The notes: generated from the letters alone by a model not told the origin. 25,890 nucleotides of DNA from Candidatus Falkowiibacteriota bacterium (GCA_903857815.1 CAIOGK010000045.1:1-25890); one strand, 5' to 3'; positions 13,767 through 21,233 are shown, counted from the first letter of the stretch. Translations and numbers: made by a program.

Positions 13767-14560
13767 AAATTTGCAATTGAATCTTGAATAAATTTTCTTA
13801 GTTCTGCGCTTTGTTTTATAGCGCTTTCCCAGCTGTAGTCCTCTTGATAAAATTTCTCCATATCTAGAGGCTTTCCAATGATCATCCGTCCGGTATGCCC
13901 CATATTAATATGCGGATTTATTTTTGCTCCGTATTTAATCGGCATAATTGAGTGGATGCCATCTAAAAGGATGGGGACAACATAACGCGGTCGCGCTTTT
14001 ATAATAGTTAAGGCTGGGCCAACACGGCATTCATGAATTTCTCCATCTCTGCTTCTCGTCCCTTCAAAAAATATAACTAAATTATCATTTTCCAGTAAAC
14101 TGCAAAATTGATTAATTTGCGCTTCTATTTTTGTATGACTAATACCGCTTCTTGATATCGGGACAGTCTTGAGGGCAGTAAAAAAAATTTTTACAAAACC
14201 ATTGTAATAAAAATTTTTTACTTCGGGTACGTTATATGCCATTCGATTTTGATGAAAAATGGCATCCCAAACACTAAGAGTTCCTAAAGCAATTAAAAAG
14301 GAATCAATTAATGTTTCATGATTGGATAAGAATAAAATTCTTGTCCCTTTAGGAAGATTTTCTTTACCGATTATTTTTACTTTATTTCCTACTTTAAATA
14401 TCAAGTAGATAATAATATAGACAATCAATCTAAGTAGATAAATGACTACATTATTAGGCGCTAAAAATATTAAGGTAACCATGACAAAGATTACCGGCGA
14501 GAGTATAAGCAAAATAAGGTAAACTAAAAAGGAAATTCCCAATTTTAATAGCTTTCTCAT
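13748..14560 (-). CDS. PlsC-family 1-acylglycerol-3-phosphate acyltransferase-like protein
   Basis: 270 residues from ATG 14560; an in-frame GTG at 14585-14587 would add nine residues, and neither start has a Shine-Dalgarno site. Two hydrophobic N-terminal segments (about the first 55 residues) anchor it to the membrane. The acyltransferase motifs are present: 'SNHETLID' (NHx4D catalytic motif), 'TVPISRSG' (block 2) and 'FFEGTRSRDG' (block 3, with Phe in place of the usual Pro), then 'VVPILLDGI' (block 4). Members acylate lysophosphatidate or similar lipids during phospholipid synthesis. Many CPR bacteria lack full lipid pathways, so it may remodel lipids taken from a host. Its 3' end is buried in a terminator hairpin. 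Confidence 0.87.
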   Translation of the reverse strand: MRKLLKLGISFLVYLILLILSPVIFVMVTLIFLAPNNVVIYLLRLIVYIIIYLIFKVGNKVKIIGKENLPKGTRILFLSNHETLIDSFLIALGTLSVWDAIFHQNRMAYNVPEVKNFYYNGFVKIFFTALKTVPISRSGISHTKIEAQINQFCSLLENDNLVIFFEGTRSRDGEIHECRVGPALTIIKARPRYVVPILLDGIHSIMPIKYGAKINPHINMGHTGRMIIGKPLDMEKFYQEDYSWESAIKQSAELRKFIQDSIANLKKPPQ

Positions 14561-14642
14561 TTTTTCTAATTTTAAGTAACTAAGCACATATTAGTACAGA
14601 AATCCCTTAAAATCAACTAACGAAGAACATACCTGTAGGCAG

Positions 14643-14671
14643 TTGACTTGTTTTGTTAATTGGCATATTAT
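14643..14671 (+). promoter_or_regulatory. Promoter of the zur-znu operon
   Basis: TTGACT (14643-14648), an exact 17-base spacer, TATTAT (14666-14671). The predicted start, near 14678, leaves a leader of about 14 bases before the ATG at 14693, and there is no Shine-Dalgarno. Confidence 0.7.
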
Positions 14672-14674
14672 TAA

Positions 14675-14689
14675 TGCATCAATGTTGCA
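14675..14689. promoter_or_regulatory. Candidate Zur operator at the znu transcription start
   Basis: TGCATCAATGTTGCA is a 15-bp palindrome with one mismatched pair, starting four bases after the -10 and covering the predicted start site. That is where a Fur-family repressor would block transcription. Its sequence does not copy a known Zur box, so assignment rests on position, symmetry and the regulator gene next to it. Confidence 0.4.
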
Positions 14690-14692
14690 ATT

Positions 14693-15109
14693 ATGAATAA
14701 AGACTATATTTACAAAAATATTAGAGAATGTGGAGGAAGAATTACAAAACTTCGTAAGGGAATTTTGCAAATTTTATCTAATGATGATTGTTTAATTTCT
14801 CAAGCAGATCTTTTATTGAAATTAAAAAAAATAAAGTTGTCGCCTAATCGCTCGACTATTTTTAGGGAATTATTATTTTTAAGCAAGAATAATATTGTTA
14901 TAAAAAATACTATTTCTGGGATTGATTATTACGAAATGGCTAATGACCATCATCATCATTTGGTTTGTTTAAAATGTAATTTAATTAGCAAAGTTGAGGC
15001 CGATGATCATTTAGAAAAACAGGAAAAACAAATATTAAAAAATAATAAGTTTATAATTATCAATCATTCTTTAGAATTTTACGGGTATTGTCATAATTGC
15101 CAAACTTAA
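14693..15109 (+). CDS. zur: Fur-family metal regulator, probable zinc uptake regulator
   Basis: 138 residues. The N-terminal winged helix has 'GGRITKLRKGILQIL' and recognition helix 'SPNRSTIFRELLFLSKNN' (50-67). The C-terminal dimerisation domain holds the Fur-family metal sites: 'NDHHHHLVCLKC' (84-95, with four His and the first CxxC), His125 and the second pair 'CHNC' (133-136), which together form the structural zinc site. Its position as first gene of an operon with a znuA-like binding protein, ATPase and permease points to zinc sensing, although Mn or Fe sensing cannot be excluded. It would bind DNA as a metal-loaded dimer and repress its own operon; a palindrome covers the promoter start. 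Its TAA overlaps an ATG (TAATG) of the next gene's longer start option. Confidence 0.88.
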   Translation: MNKDYIYKNIRECGGRITKLRKGILQILSNDDCLISQADLLLKLKKIKLSPNRSTIFRELLFLSKNNIVIKNTISGIDYYEMANDHHHHLVCLKCNLISKVEADDHLEKQEKQILKNNKFIIINHSLEFYGYCHNCQT

Positions 15110-15123
15110 TGTTAGAAATTTTT

Positions 15124-16056
15124 ATGAAAAAGTTACTTTTTATCGCTAGCCTCATTTTTCTAATTGCTTTGGTTGCTTGGTTATTTTTAAAGGTACCAGA
15201 AAAACAACAAAATAACTTAAAAAAAATAAGAGTGGTTACTACTTTATTCCCTTTGTATGATTTTGCTAAAAATATTGGTCAAGATAAAGTAGAAGTATCT
15301 TTACTACTACCGCCAGGAATTGAGGCTCATAGTTTTGAGCCTAAGCCTAGTGATGTCAAAAAAATTAATGAGGCGGATATATTTATATTTACCGGTAAAT
15401 TTATGGAACCCTGGGCTGAAGATTTAATTAAGGGGGCGGGGAATAAAAATTTACAAGTCATCAATGCTAGTGAGGGTATATCCATGTTACAAGGTAAGCG
15501 ACATAATGAAATTGAGTCGGAAAATTATTTAGACCCGCATATTTGGCTTGATTTTAATAATGATAAAATTATTATTGCTAGTATTCTAAAGGGCTTGATT
15601 GAAAAAGATTCAGTTAATATCGATTATTATCAAAAGCGAGCCCTAGAATATGAAAATAAAATTTCTCAGCTCGATATTAAATATCGGATTGCTTTAAAAG
15701 AATGTAAAACTAAAGAAGTTGTTTATGGCGGTCATTATGCGTTTGGATATTTAGCTAATCATCATAATTTAACATATTTAGCGGCGCAAGGAATCTCGCC
15801 GGATTCTGAGCCGACTGCTAAAGATTTAGTACAGTTAATTGAGCAGATTAAAAATAATGATATTAAATATATATTTTATGAGGAATTAACTACTCCTGAA
15901 ATTGCCGAAACTTTAATTAATGAAACTGGGGCGCGAATGCTCCTTTTAAATGCTGCCCATAATATTACTAAGGCTGATTTTGAAAATAATGTTTCGTTTC
16001 TTGATATTATGGAAGAAAATTTGGTTAATTTAAAAATTGGTCTTCAATGTAATTAA
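15124..16056 (+). CDS. znuA: Zinc ABC transporter substrate-binding protein (ZnuA-like)
   Basis: 310 residues from ATG 15124, chosen because MKK leads straight into a hydrophobic anchor (about 3-23). An ATG at 15109, overlapping the zur stop, would add five residues including a glutamate. This is a cluster A-I (TroA-like) metal-binding protein. Metal ligands are His69 in 'GIEAHSFEP', His139 in 'LDPHIWLD', His204 in 'YGGHYAFGY' and an acidic residue in 'FYEELTTPE'. The C-terminus 'FLDIMEENLVNLKIGL' is typical of the family. The His-rich loop of proteobacterial ZnuA is reduced to a short 'KRHNE' stretch. No lipobox Cys is present, so it is probably held by its uncleaved N-terminal helix. It delivers Zn2+ (possibly Mn2+) to ZnuB. 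Confidence 0.9.
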   Translation: MKKLLFIASLIFLIALVAWLFLKVPEKQQNNLKKIRVVTTLFPLYDFAKNIGQDKVEVSLLLPPGIEAHSFEPKPSDVKKINEADIFIFTGKFMEPWAEDLIKGAGNKNLQVINASEGISMLQGKRHNEIESENYLDPHIWLDFNNDKIIIASILKGLIEKDSVNIDYYQKRALEYENKISQLDIKYRIALKECKTKEVVYGGHYAFGYLANHHNLTYLAAQGISPDSEPTAKDLVQLIEQIKNNDIKYIFYEELTTPEIAETLINETGARMLLLNAAHNITKADFENNVSFLDIMEENLVNLKIGLQCN

Positions 16057-16061
16057 TAATT

Positions 16062-16811
16062 ATGTCTATTCTTGAGATAAAAAATGTTTCAATCCGCTAT
16101 AATCAGAGTGAGGTTGTAAAAGATGTTTCTTTTACAATTAATTCTGGAGATTTTGTCGGTCTCGCGGGCCCAAATGGTGCTGGGAAAACAACTTTAGTAA
16201 AAGCGATTTTGGGTCTAGTTCCGATAACTAGTGGTAGCGTTGAATTATTTGGAGAAACTAAAGAAAAGTTTAGTAGTTGGAGCAAAATTGGTTATCTTCC
16301 GCAAAAATCCTCAACAATTAATGTGCTTTTTCCAGCAACTGTGAACGAGGTCGTTATGTTGGGGCTTTTATCACAAAAAACTTGGTTTAAAAAAATTATA
16401 AAAAATGATCAGTTTAAAATTAATGCTATTTTGCAAGATTTAGGAATAGTTAATTTGAAAAAAAGAATGTTTTCTGAACTTTCTGGTGGGCAACAACAAA
16501 AAGTACTTTTAGCGCGTGCTTTGGTTTCGAGTCCGGAAGTTTTAATTTTTGATGAACCATCAACCGCGCTAGACCCGGAATCAAGGGAATCGTTTTTTCA
16601 ATTGCTTGAAAGGTTAAATAAAAAAAATGGAATTGCTATTATTTTGATTACCCATGATACTGGCTATATTGGGAAATATGCCAATAAATTACTTTACATC
16701 GATAAGAATTTAATTTATTTTGGTAAATTTTCTGAATTTTGTGAATCTGAAAAAATGAAATCATACTTTGGGAAATACGAGCAACATCTTATTTGTCATC
16801 AACACGATTAA
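16062..16811 (+). CDS. znuC: Zinc ABC transporter ATP-binding protein (ZnuC-like)
   Basis: A 249-residue ABC ATPase. Walker A is 'GPNGAGKTT' (36-44), the Q-loop lies in 'IGYLPQKS' (77-84), the signature is 'LSGGQQQK' (140-147), Walker B 'LIFDEPS' (161-167), the D-loop 'ALDPESR', and the switch His198 lies in 'ITHD'. The length and 'YFGKFSEFCESE' tail match the metal-uptake branch. It binds the inner face of ZnuB and drives import. It starts five bases after znuA and ends ten bases before the znuB ATG, so the three are one operon. No Shine-Dalgarno is present. Confidence 0.93.
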   Translation: MSILEIKNVSIRYNQSEVVKDVSFTINSGDFVGLAGPNGAGKTTLVKAILGLVPITSGSVELFGETKEKFSSWSKIGYLPQKSSTINVLFPATVNEVVMLGLLSQKTWFKKIIKNDQFKINAILQDLGIVNLKKRMFSELSGGQQQKVLLARALVSSPEVLIFDEPSTALDPESRESFFQLLERLNKKNGIAIILITHDTGYIGKYANKLLYIDKNLIYFGKFSEFCESEKMKSYFGKYEQHLICHQHD

Positions 16812-16821
16812 TTACGATTAT

Positions 16822-17625
16822 ATGGATTTACTAAATTTTTTACAGTATACCTTTATTCAAAAAGCTTTTCTGGCTGGTGCTTTTGTCGCAATAGTTTGTT
16901 CGGTTTTAGGATTGTTTCTAGTGCTTCGAAAAATGTCTTTAATTGGTGATGGTCTTTCGCATGTAAGTTTTGGAGCGATTGCTTTAGGCTTATTTTTTGG
17001 GGTTTACCCGTTTTGTATCGCGATTCCGGTCGTGATATTAGCCTCTATTTTAATTCTTAAAATTAGCGAGCGCGCCAAAGTTTATGGCGATGCGGCAATT
17101 GGCATCGTTTCGGCGGTTGGAATTTCTGGTGGCATAATTTTAGCTAGTCTTTCTAAAGGATTCAATGTAGACCTCTTTAGTTATCTGTTTGGGAATATTC
17201 TAGCCATAAGTATTACCGAAGTCATTTTATCGATTGTTTTATCGGTTGTAGTTTTGGTAGTTATTTATTTTTTTTATTGGGATTTGTTCTCAGCGACTTT
17301 TGATGAGGAATATGCTAAAACAACTGGTATAAAAACTAATTTTATTAATATTATTTTAACAGTTCTTACGGCCCTGACAGTTGTTTTATCAGTTAAGATG
17401 GTTGGGATTATGTTAGTTTCTGCTCTTTTAATATTGCCGGCCGTTACCGCTTTACAAATAGCCAAAGGTTTTAAAGCGGCGATGATAATTGGCGCTTTAG
17501 TTTCTTTAATTTCAGTAATTTTTGGCATTACTTTATCTTTTTTTCTGGATTTACCAACTGGAGCAACAATCGTTATAATTAATGCTTTATTCTTAATGTT
17601 TACCTTCCTATATAAAAGAATTTAA
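16822..17625 (+). CDS. znuB: Zinc ABC transporter permease (ZnuB-like)
   Basis: 267 residues from ATG 16822; a longer frame to 16768 would overlap znuC and lacks family similarity. It has about eight helices of the ABC-3 metal permease family. Family strings are 'LQYTFIQKAFLAGAFVAI', 'RKMSLIGDGLSHVSFGAIA', 'GDAAIGIVSAVGISGG' and 'VGIMLVSALLILPAVTA' (the ATPase-coupling region precedes it). The end 'LDLPTGATIVIINALFL' is the conserved last helix. It forms the membrane channel of the zinc importer. No terminator is visible in the 69 bases to the next gene, so transcription may continue into the redox locus. Confidence 0.92.
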   Translation: MDLLNFLQYTFIQKAFLAGAFVAIVCSVLGLFLVLRKMSLIGDGLSHVSFGAIALGLFFGVYPFCIAIPVVILASILILKISERAKVYGDAAIGIVSAVGISGGIILASLSKGFNVDLFSYLFGNILAISITEVILSIVLSVVVLVVIYFFYWDLFSATFDEEYAKTTGIKTNFINIILTVLTALTVVLSVKMVGIMLVSALLILPAVTALQIAKGFKAAMIIGALVSLISVIFGITLSFFLDLPTGATIVIINALFLMFTFLYKRI

Positions 17626-17694
17626 TTAATCATGTAACATTTCAGCCGATTTGTTGTATATATTATTATAGCCTTCCATTGTCAAAATATTTTT

Positions 17695-18891
17695 ATGTCA
17701 GAGTATAGATATTATATAAGAAAAACACATCAGCCTTCATCTGATATTGTCATAATTGAGGTTGCCGATAAGAAAGGGCGACCGGTTTTTGAATATCGCC
17801 CTGGGCAATATGCGATGATTTCTTATAGGAATCTTAAGGGCCAAATGGAGGACAAGCACGCTTTTTCTGTAGCCGCTTCTCCGACTAGGCGCGATAGTAT
17901 AGTTTTTGCTATAAAAATTCAAGGATTATTTACTCAGGGCCTCTTAAATTTAAAAGCGGGGGACGAAATAATTGTTTATGGCCCTTATGGTAGCTTTATT
18001 TATGATGAAAAAAAATACTCTGATTTAGTATTGATTGCTGGAGGAATTGGGATTACTCCATTTTTTAGTGCTTTAAATTATGCTACCGATTTAAATTTAA
18101 ATAATAAGTTATCTCTGATTTATAGCGCGAAAACAATTAAAGGGGCGCCTCTTTTTAGCGAGATAAGGGCTTTAGAAAAAAATAACAATAATATTTCTAC
18201 TCTATTTTCTTTTTCAGAAGAGTACGGCATATCACAAGAAGCTAACATTTTGCACCAAAGAATAAATGCCGCTACCATTAAAAGTTTTATTGGTGATATC
18301 TATGGAAAGTCATTTTTTATTTGTGGTCCGAATGTTTTTATGAGTGCTATGGTTACCAATTTATTAAGTTTAGGAGTTTCTAAAAATCAAATTGAGATGG
18401 AAGAATTTTCCATGATTCCCGATAAAGATATGCGGTCGCGTTTAAAAAATGCTGGTTATGCCGTTAGTTTCGCAGTAATTTTATTTTTTATATCATTTTC
18501 TTTAATTAATAGACCAGTAGCTCCGGCCGCGATAAAAAAATATAATTTAACTGAAATAAGTTTAGTTAATCAAGCCGCCTATAGTAGAATGGCAAGTATT
18601 TATGAGGCAAAAAATAAGGCATTAACTGATTTAAATACTCAGATATTAGCTGGCAATCAAAACGTAGGTGAAGCTCCTGTTTTGCCTGCCGCCGTAGACA
18701 TTACTCAGCCTAAAAATAGCCAGCCTATAAATACTACCGTTGTAAGTAATACCGTCTCCGTTCCCGCTTCTTCCGCAGTTACCCCGGTTATTGTTTCGCC
18801 CCCCGTAGTTACTATTAAGCCACCTGTTTCGCAACCGGTTTCTCATTCTCAGCCAGCTCCAGCGCCAACCCCCACTACGCGTGTTTCTTAA
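17695..18891 (+). CDS. Membrane-tethered FAD/NAD(P)H reductase module with Pro-rich outside tail
   Basis: 398 residues in three parts. Residues 1-238 are a ferredoxin-reductase-type domain. The FAD part has 'EYRPGQYAMISY' and 'HAFSVAASP' (55-63), the form found in NADPH-oxidase/ferric-reductase FAD domains (HPFS) instead of the RxYS of ferredoxin reductases. The NAD part has 'LIAGGIGITPFFSAL' (113-127) and 'FFICGPNVFM' (207-216). Residues about 255-272 are one membrane helix, with basic residues (RSRLK) before it, so the catalytic part is cytosolic. Residues 273-398 are a low-complexity Pro/Val/Ser/Thr tail, predicted outside. It lacks an iron-sulfur domain. It probably oxidises NAD(P)H and passes electrons to the heme-type membrane protein encoded three genes on (20361-21233). 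Confidence 0.85.
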   Translation: MSEYRYYIRKTHQPSSDIVIIEVADKKGRPVFEYRPGQYAMISYRNLKGQMEDKHAFSVAASPTRRDSIVFAIKIQGLFTQGLLNLKAGDEIIVYGPYGSFIYDEKKYSDLVLIAGGIGITPFFSALNYATDLNLNNKLSLIYSAKTIKGAPLFSEIRALEKNNNNISTLFSFSEEYGISQEANILHQRINAATIKSFIGDIYGKSFFICGPNVFMSAMVTNLLSLGVSKNQIEMEEFSMIPDKDMRSRLKNAGYAVSFAVILFFISFSLINRPVAPAAIKKYNLTEISLVNQAAYSRMASIYEAKNKALTDLNTQILAGNQNVGEAPVLPAAVDITQPKNSQPINTTVVSNTVSVPASSAVTPVIVSPPVVTIKPPVSQPVSHSQPAPAPTPTTRVS

Positions 18892-18918
18892 TTTTATTAA
18901 TAAGCTATTTAGAATTAT

Positions 18919-19410
18919 ATGGAAAAAAAATATATTACAAAAATATTTGTATTTAGCACCATAATGGCGATAGTGTTAACTTCATTCTTTGCAGTCATTT
19001 CTACTAGTCGCGCTGAGGATGATGAAGATGAATGGGGAGAAAGAGAAGAGCGAGAAGATCGACAAGAACGGTATTATATCGAAAGGCCGGCGGTAGAACC
19101 TATTCAAGAACCTCGACTAGAAGCTGTGCCATTAGAAATAAAACAAGAATTAGAGCCGGTTCCAGTTGCTCCCGTTATTCTAAGGGAAGACGTTCCAACA
19201 ATTAGCTCATCCCCCATACAAACTAAAAACACCATGATTACATCAGTTACCGAAACTCAGCCAAGCGGTATAAGTAGTATAAAAGATTCGGACCAAGATG
19301 GCATTGCTGATCTGTTAGATAGACATTTAGGAGAAGATGATTTTGCTTATAGTTTAATGGATGGTAATGATAATGGGATTGCTGATGATTTAGAAGTTTT
19401 AATAAAATAA
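18919..19410 (+). CDS. Secreted acidic protein with calcium-binding loops
   Basis: 163 residues. Residues 1-32 are a signal peptide (basic start, hydrophobic core 9-28, 'STSRA' cleavage). The next stretch is very acidic ('AEDDEDEWGEREERED', 32-47), followed by a Pro/Glu/Val-rich linker. Residues 123-131 ('DSDQDGIAD') match a thrombospondin type 3/EF-hand-like DxDxDG calcium loop, and 148-157 ('DGNDNGIADD') a second, weaker one. No enzyme domain is seen. The same kind of loop occurs in the N-terminus of the neighbouring heme-type membrane protein. It may be a structural or electron-carrier-docking component outside the cell; no heme-binding CxxCH or flavinylation motif is present. It sits 27 bases after the reductase gene and four before apbE. 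Confidence 0.72.
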   Translation: MEKKYITKIFVFSTIMAIVLTSFFAVISTSRAEDDEDEWGEREEREDRQERYYIERPAVEPIQEPRLEAVPLEIKQELEPVPVAPVILREDVPTISSSPIQTKNTMITSVTETQPSGISSIKDSDQDGIADLLDRHLGEDDFAYSLMDGNDNGIADDLEVLIK

Positions 19411-19414
19411 ATTT

Positions 19415-20374
19415 GTGATTTGGCGCGGATTTAAATCCATGGGCACTGATATTGTTATAGCCGCCTTGCTTGATAATAATCAAGAAGAGATTTTAGTTAC
19501 TTCAGAAAAAATAATTTTAGATTTTGAAAAACGCTTTAGTCGTTTCGTTGATGGTAATGAGCTATCAATATTTAATCAGTCACTTTATCAAAAAAGGGAA
19601 GTTAGTCCGATGTTACTAGAACTATTAAAGGAAATTAAATATTATTACGTAGAAACGAAAGGTGTTTTTGATCCAACCATTATTAATAGTTTAGAGGCGG
19701 TTGGTTATAATAAATCATTTGATAAAATTAATCTCGCTACTAACGCTAAAAATAAGCAGCACTTAGATATTGATAAAGTTAAATTAGATTTTAATACCCG
19801 CTCTAAATTAGATGAATTAAAAATTGAGGGGGCGCTTGTTGATTGTCCTAAAAACTTGAAAATTGATTTAGGGGGAATTGGCAAGGGATATATTGTTGAT
19901 TTTTTAAGTAAAGATATTTTTTTGGGAGTAGAAAATTATTGGATTTCGGCTGGCGGAGATTTGATTGCCGTTGGTAATGATGTTAACCAAATTGGTTGGG
20001 ATATTGACGTTCAAAATCCCTTCGAACCAGATAAAGATATTTTTTTTATTAATACACAAGGTAAAAAAACTGGGATTGCTACTTCGGGAATAATTAAACG
20101 CACCGGATTCTCTGGCGATTTTAAATGGAATCATATTATTGATTCTCGAACCGGCTTACCGATTGAAAACAATATTTTATCGGTTACCGCGCTTTCTTCT
20201 AGTGTTACTAGAGCGGATATTTTTGCAAAAACAGTTTTAATTTTAGGGGAAGAAAAAGGCTTGGAATTTATAAATAATAAATTAGATGCCGCGTGCATTA
20301 TTTTTACAAAAGATAAAAAAATAATTTATTCTAATCAAGCTAAACCATTTTTAAAAAAATATGAAGAAAAGTAA
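19415..20374 (+). CDS. apbE: FAD:protein FMN transferase (ApbE) without signal peptide
   Basis: 319 residues. ApbE attaches FMN from FAD to Thr/Ser of target proteins in electron-transfer systems. Family landmarks are 'FKSMGTDI' (6-13), 'KRFSRF' (39-44), 'IDLGGIGKGYIVD' (150-162), 'WISAGGDL' (176-183), 'GIATSG' (220-225), 'NHIIDSRTGLP' (239-249) and 'RADIFAKTVLILG' (266-278). At the Mg2+ site Asp268 is kept but Lys272 stands where Thr is usual, with Thr273 next to it. The start is a GTG at 19415: an in-frame stop at 19403 rules out anything longer, and the next ATG would cut the MGT motif. So there is no signal peptide or lipobox, although bacterial ApbE is usually exported. It overlaps the next gene by 14 bases. 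Confidence 0.9.
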   Translation: MIWRGFKSMGTDIVIAALLDNNQEEILVTSEKIILDFEKRFSRFVDGNELSIFNQSLYQKREVSPMLLELLKEIKYYYVETKGVFDPTIINSLEAVGYNKSFDKINLATNAKNKQHLDIDKVKLDFNTRSKLDELKIEGALVDCPKNLKIDLGGIGKGYIVDFLSKDIFLGVENYWISAGGDLIAVGNDVNQIGWDIDVQNPFEPDKDIFFINTQGKKTGIATSGIIKRTGFSGDFKWNHIIDSRTGLPIENNILSVTALSSSVTRADIFAKTVLILGEEKGLEFINNKLDAACIIFTKDKKIIYSNQAKPFLKKYEEK

Positions 20375-21233
20375 TTGGTTAGTAAAAAAAAATTACCCCC
20401 TGGTTATTGGGTTATTAGTCATTAGTTTAGTTTATGTTATTTTTAGCTCTTATAATAATCCCGTTAAGGCTCAAACTGCCCCCGCTGATTATCAACAGGA
20501 TAGTGATTATGATGGGCTAACCGATCAAGTTGAAAGAGATGTTTATCAAACCGATCCTTTTAAGAATGATACCGATGGTGATAGTTATTTAGATTCAGCC
20601 GAAGTTTTACTTGGTAGCAAGCCTCTCGACGCTACTGACCCCGTAAGCAGTTTAACTAATCAAACAAATCAAGATGTACCGGTTGCAAAAAATATTAGTA
20701 TTCCCTGGTACACCTCTAGAGCGGCTGGGGTTACTTCTTATATTTTAATGTTTTTTATTATTTTACTAGGGGTTGGGATGACTACCGGGTTTATTTATAA
20801 ATATATTAATCCTGTTAAGGCTTGGGTAATTCATAAATATTTAAGTTTAGCCTTGGGCATTACTTTATTAACTCATGCTTTTTCTTTGATGTTTGATGAA
20901 TTTATAAATTTTAGCATTCAAGATATTTTAATTCCGCTTGCCTCTGATTTTAAGCCACTATTTTTAAGTCTCGGAATTATTGGTTTTTATATTTTACTGG
21001 TTATCATTTTTACTTCTTTATTTTTTCGCTTAAAATATAAAAGAGCATGGCGCGGCATTCATTATGCCGTCTATGCTCTATTTATTTTTTCTTTTGTACA
21101 CGGATTACTTATTGGGACTGACTCGAAAACTATTTGGATGAAGAGTATTTATATTATAACCGGAGCGATATTTGTTAGTCTGCTTGTTTATCGATTTGTG
21201 TTTCGTTTTGTAAGAAATAAATTTAGCTCCTAG
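20361..21233 (+). CDS. Ferric-reductase/NOX-like membrane heme protein with outside calcium loops
   Basis: 290 residues. Residues about 12-30 are a signal anchor or signal peptide ('PVKAQTA' could be cleaved). Residues 45-95 carry calcium loops of the thrombospondin type 3 kind: 'DSDYDGLTD' (47-55) and 'NDTDGDSYLD' (69-78). Residues about 122-285 have five or six helices. His158 and His172 lie on one helix (14 apart) and His234 and His247 on another (13 apart), which is the bis-heme b arrangement of ferric reductases, NADPH oxidases and YedZ/MsrQ. It lacks its own FAD/NAD domain; that function is presumably provided by the protein encoded at 17695-18891. Predicted role: carry electrons across the membrane to an outside acceptor. 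Its stop overlaps the convergent mgtA gene by 11 bases. Confidence 0.8.
   Translation: MKKSNWLVKKNYPLVIGLLVISLVYVIFSSYNNPVKAQTAPADYQQDSDYDGLTDQVERDVYQTDPFKNDTDGDSYLDSAEVLLGSKPLDATDPVSSLTNQTNQDVPVAKNISIPWYTSRAAGVTSYILMFFIILLGVGMTTGFIYKYINPVKAWVIHKYLSLALGITLLTHAFSLMFDEFINFSIQDILIPLASDFKPLFLSLGIIGFYILLVIIFTSLFFRLKYKRAWRGIHYAVYALFIFSFVHGLLIGTDSKTIWMKSIYIITGAIFVSLLVYRFVFRFVRNKFSS

Noticed and set aside
16768..16821. Longer znuB start giving 18 extra residues
   Set aside because: It would overlap znuC by 44 bases and the added residues show no family similarity; ATG 16822 fits the family start.
17548..17574. DLPTGAT in ZnuB resembling an ApbE flavinylation motif
   Set aside because: It lies at the start of the conserved last helix of ABC-3 metal permeases, and near-identical strings are usual in the family; no FMN-bind domain surrounds it.
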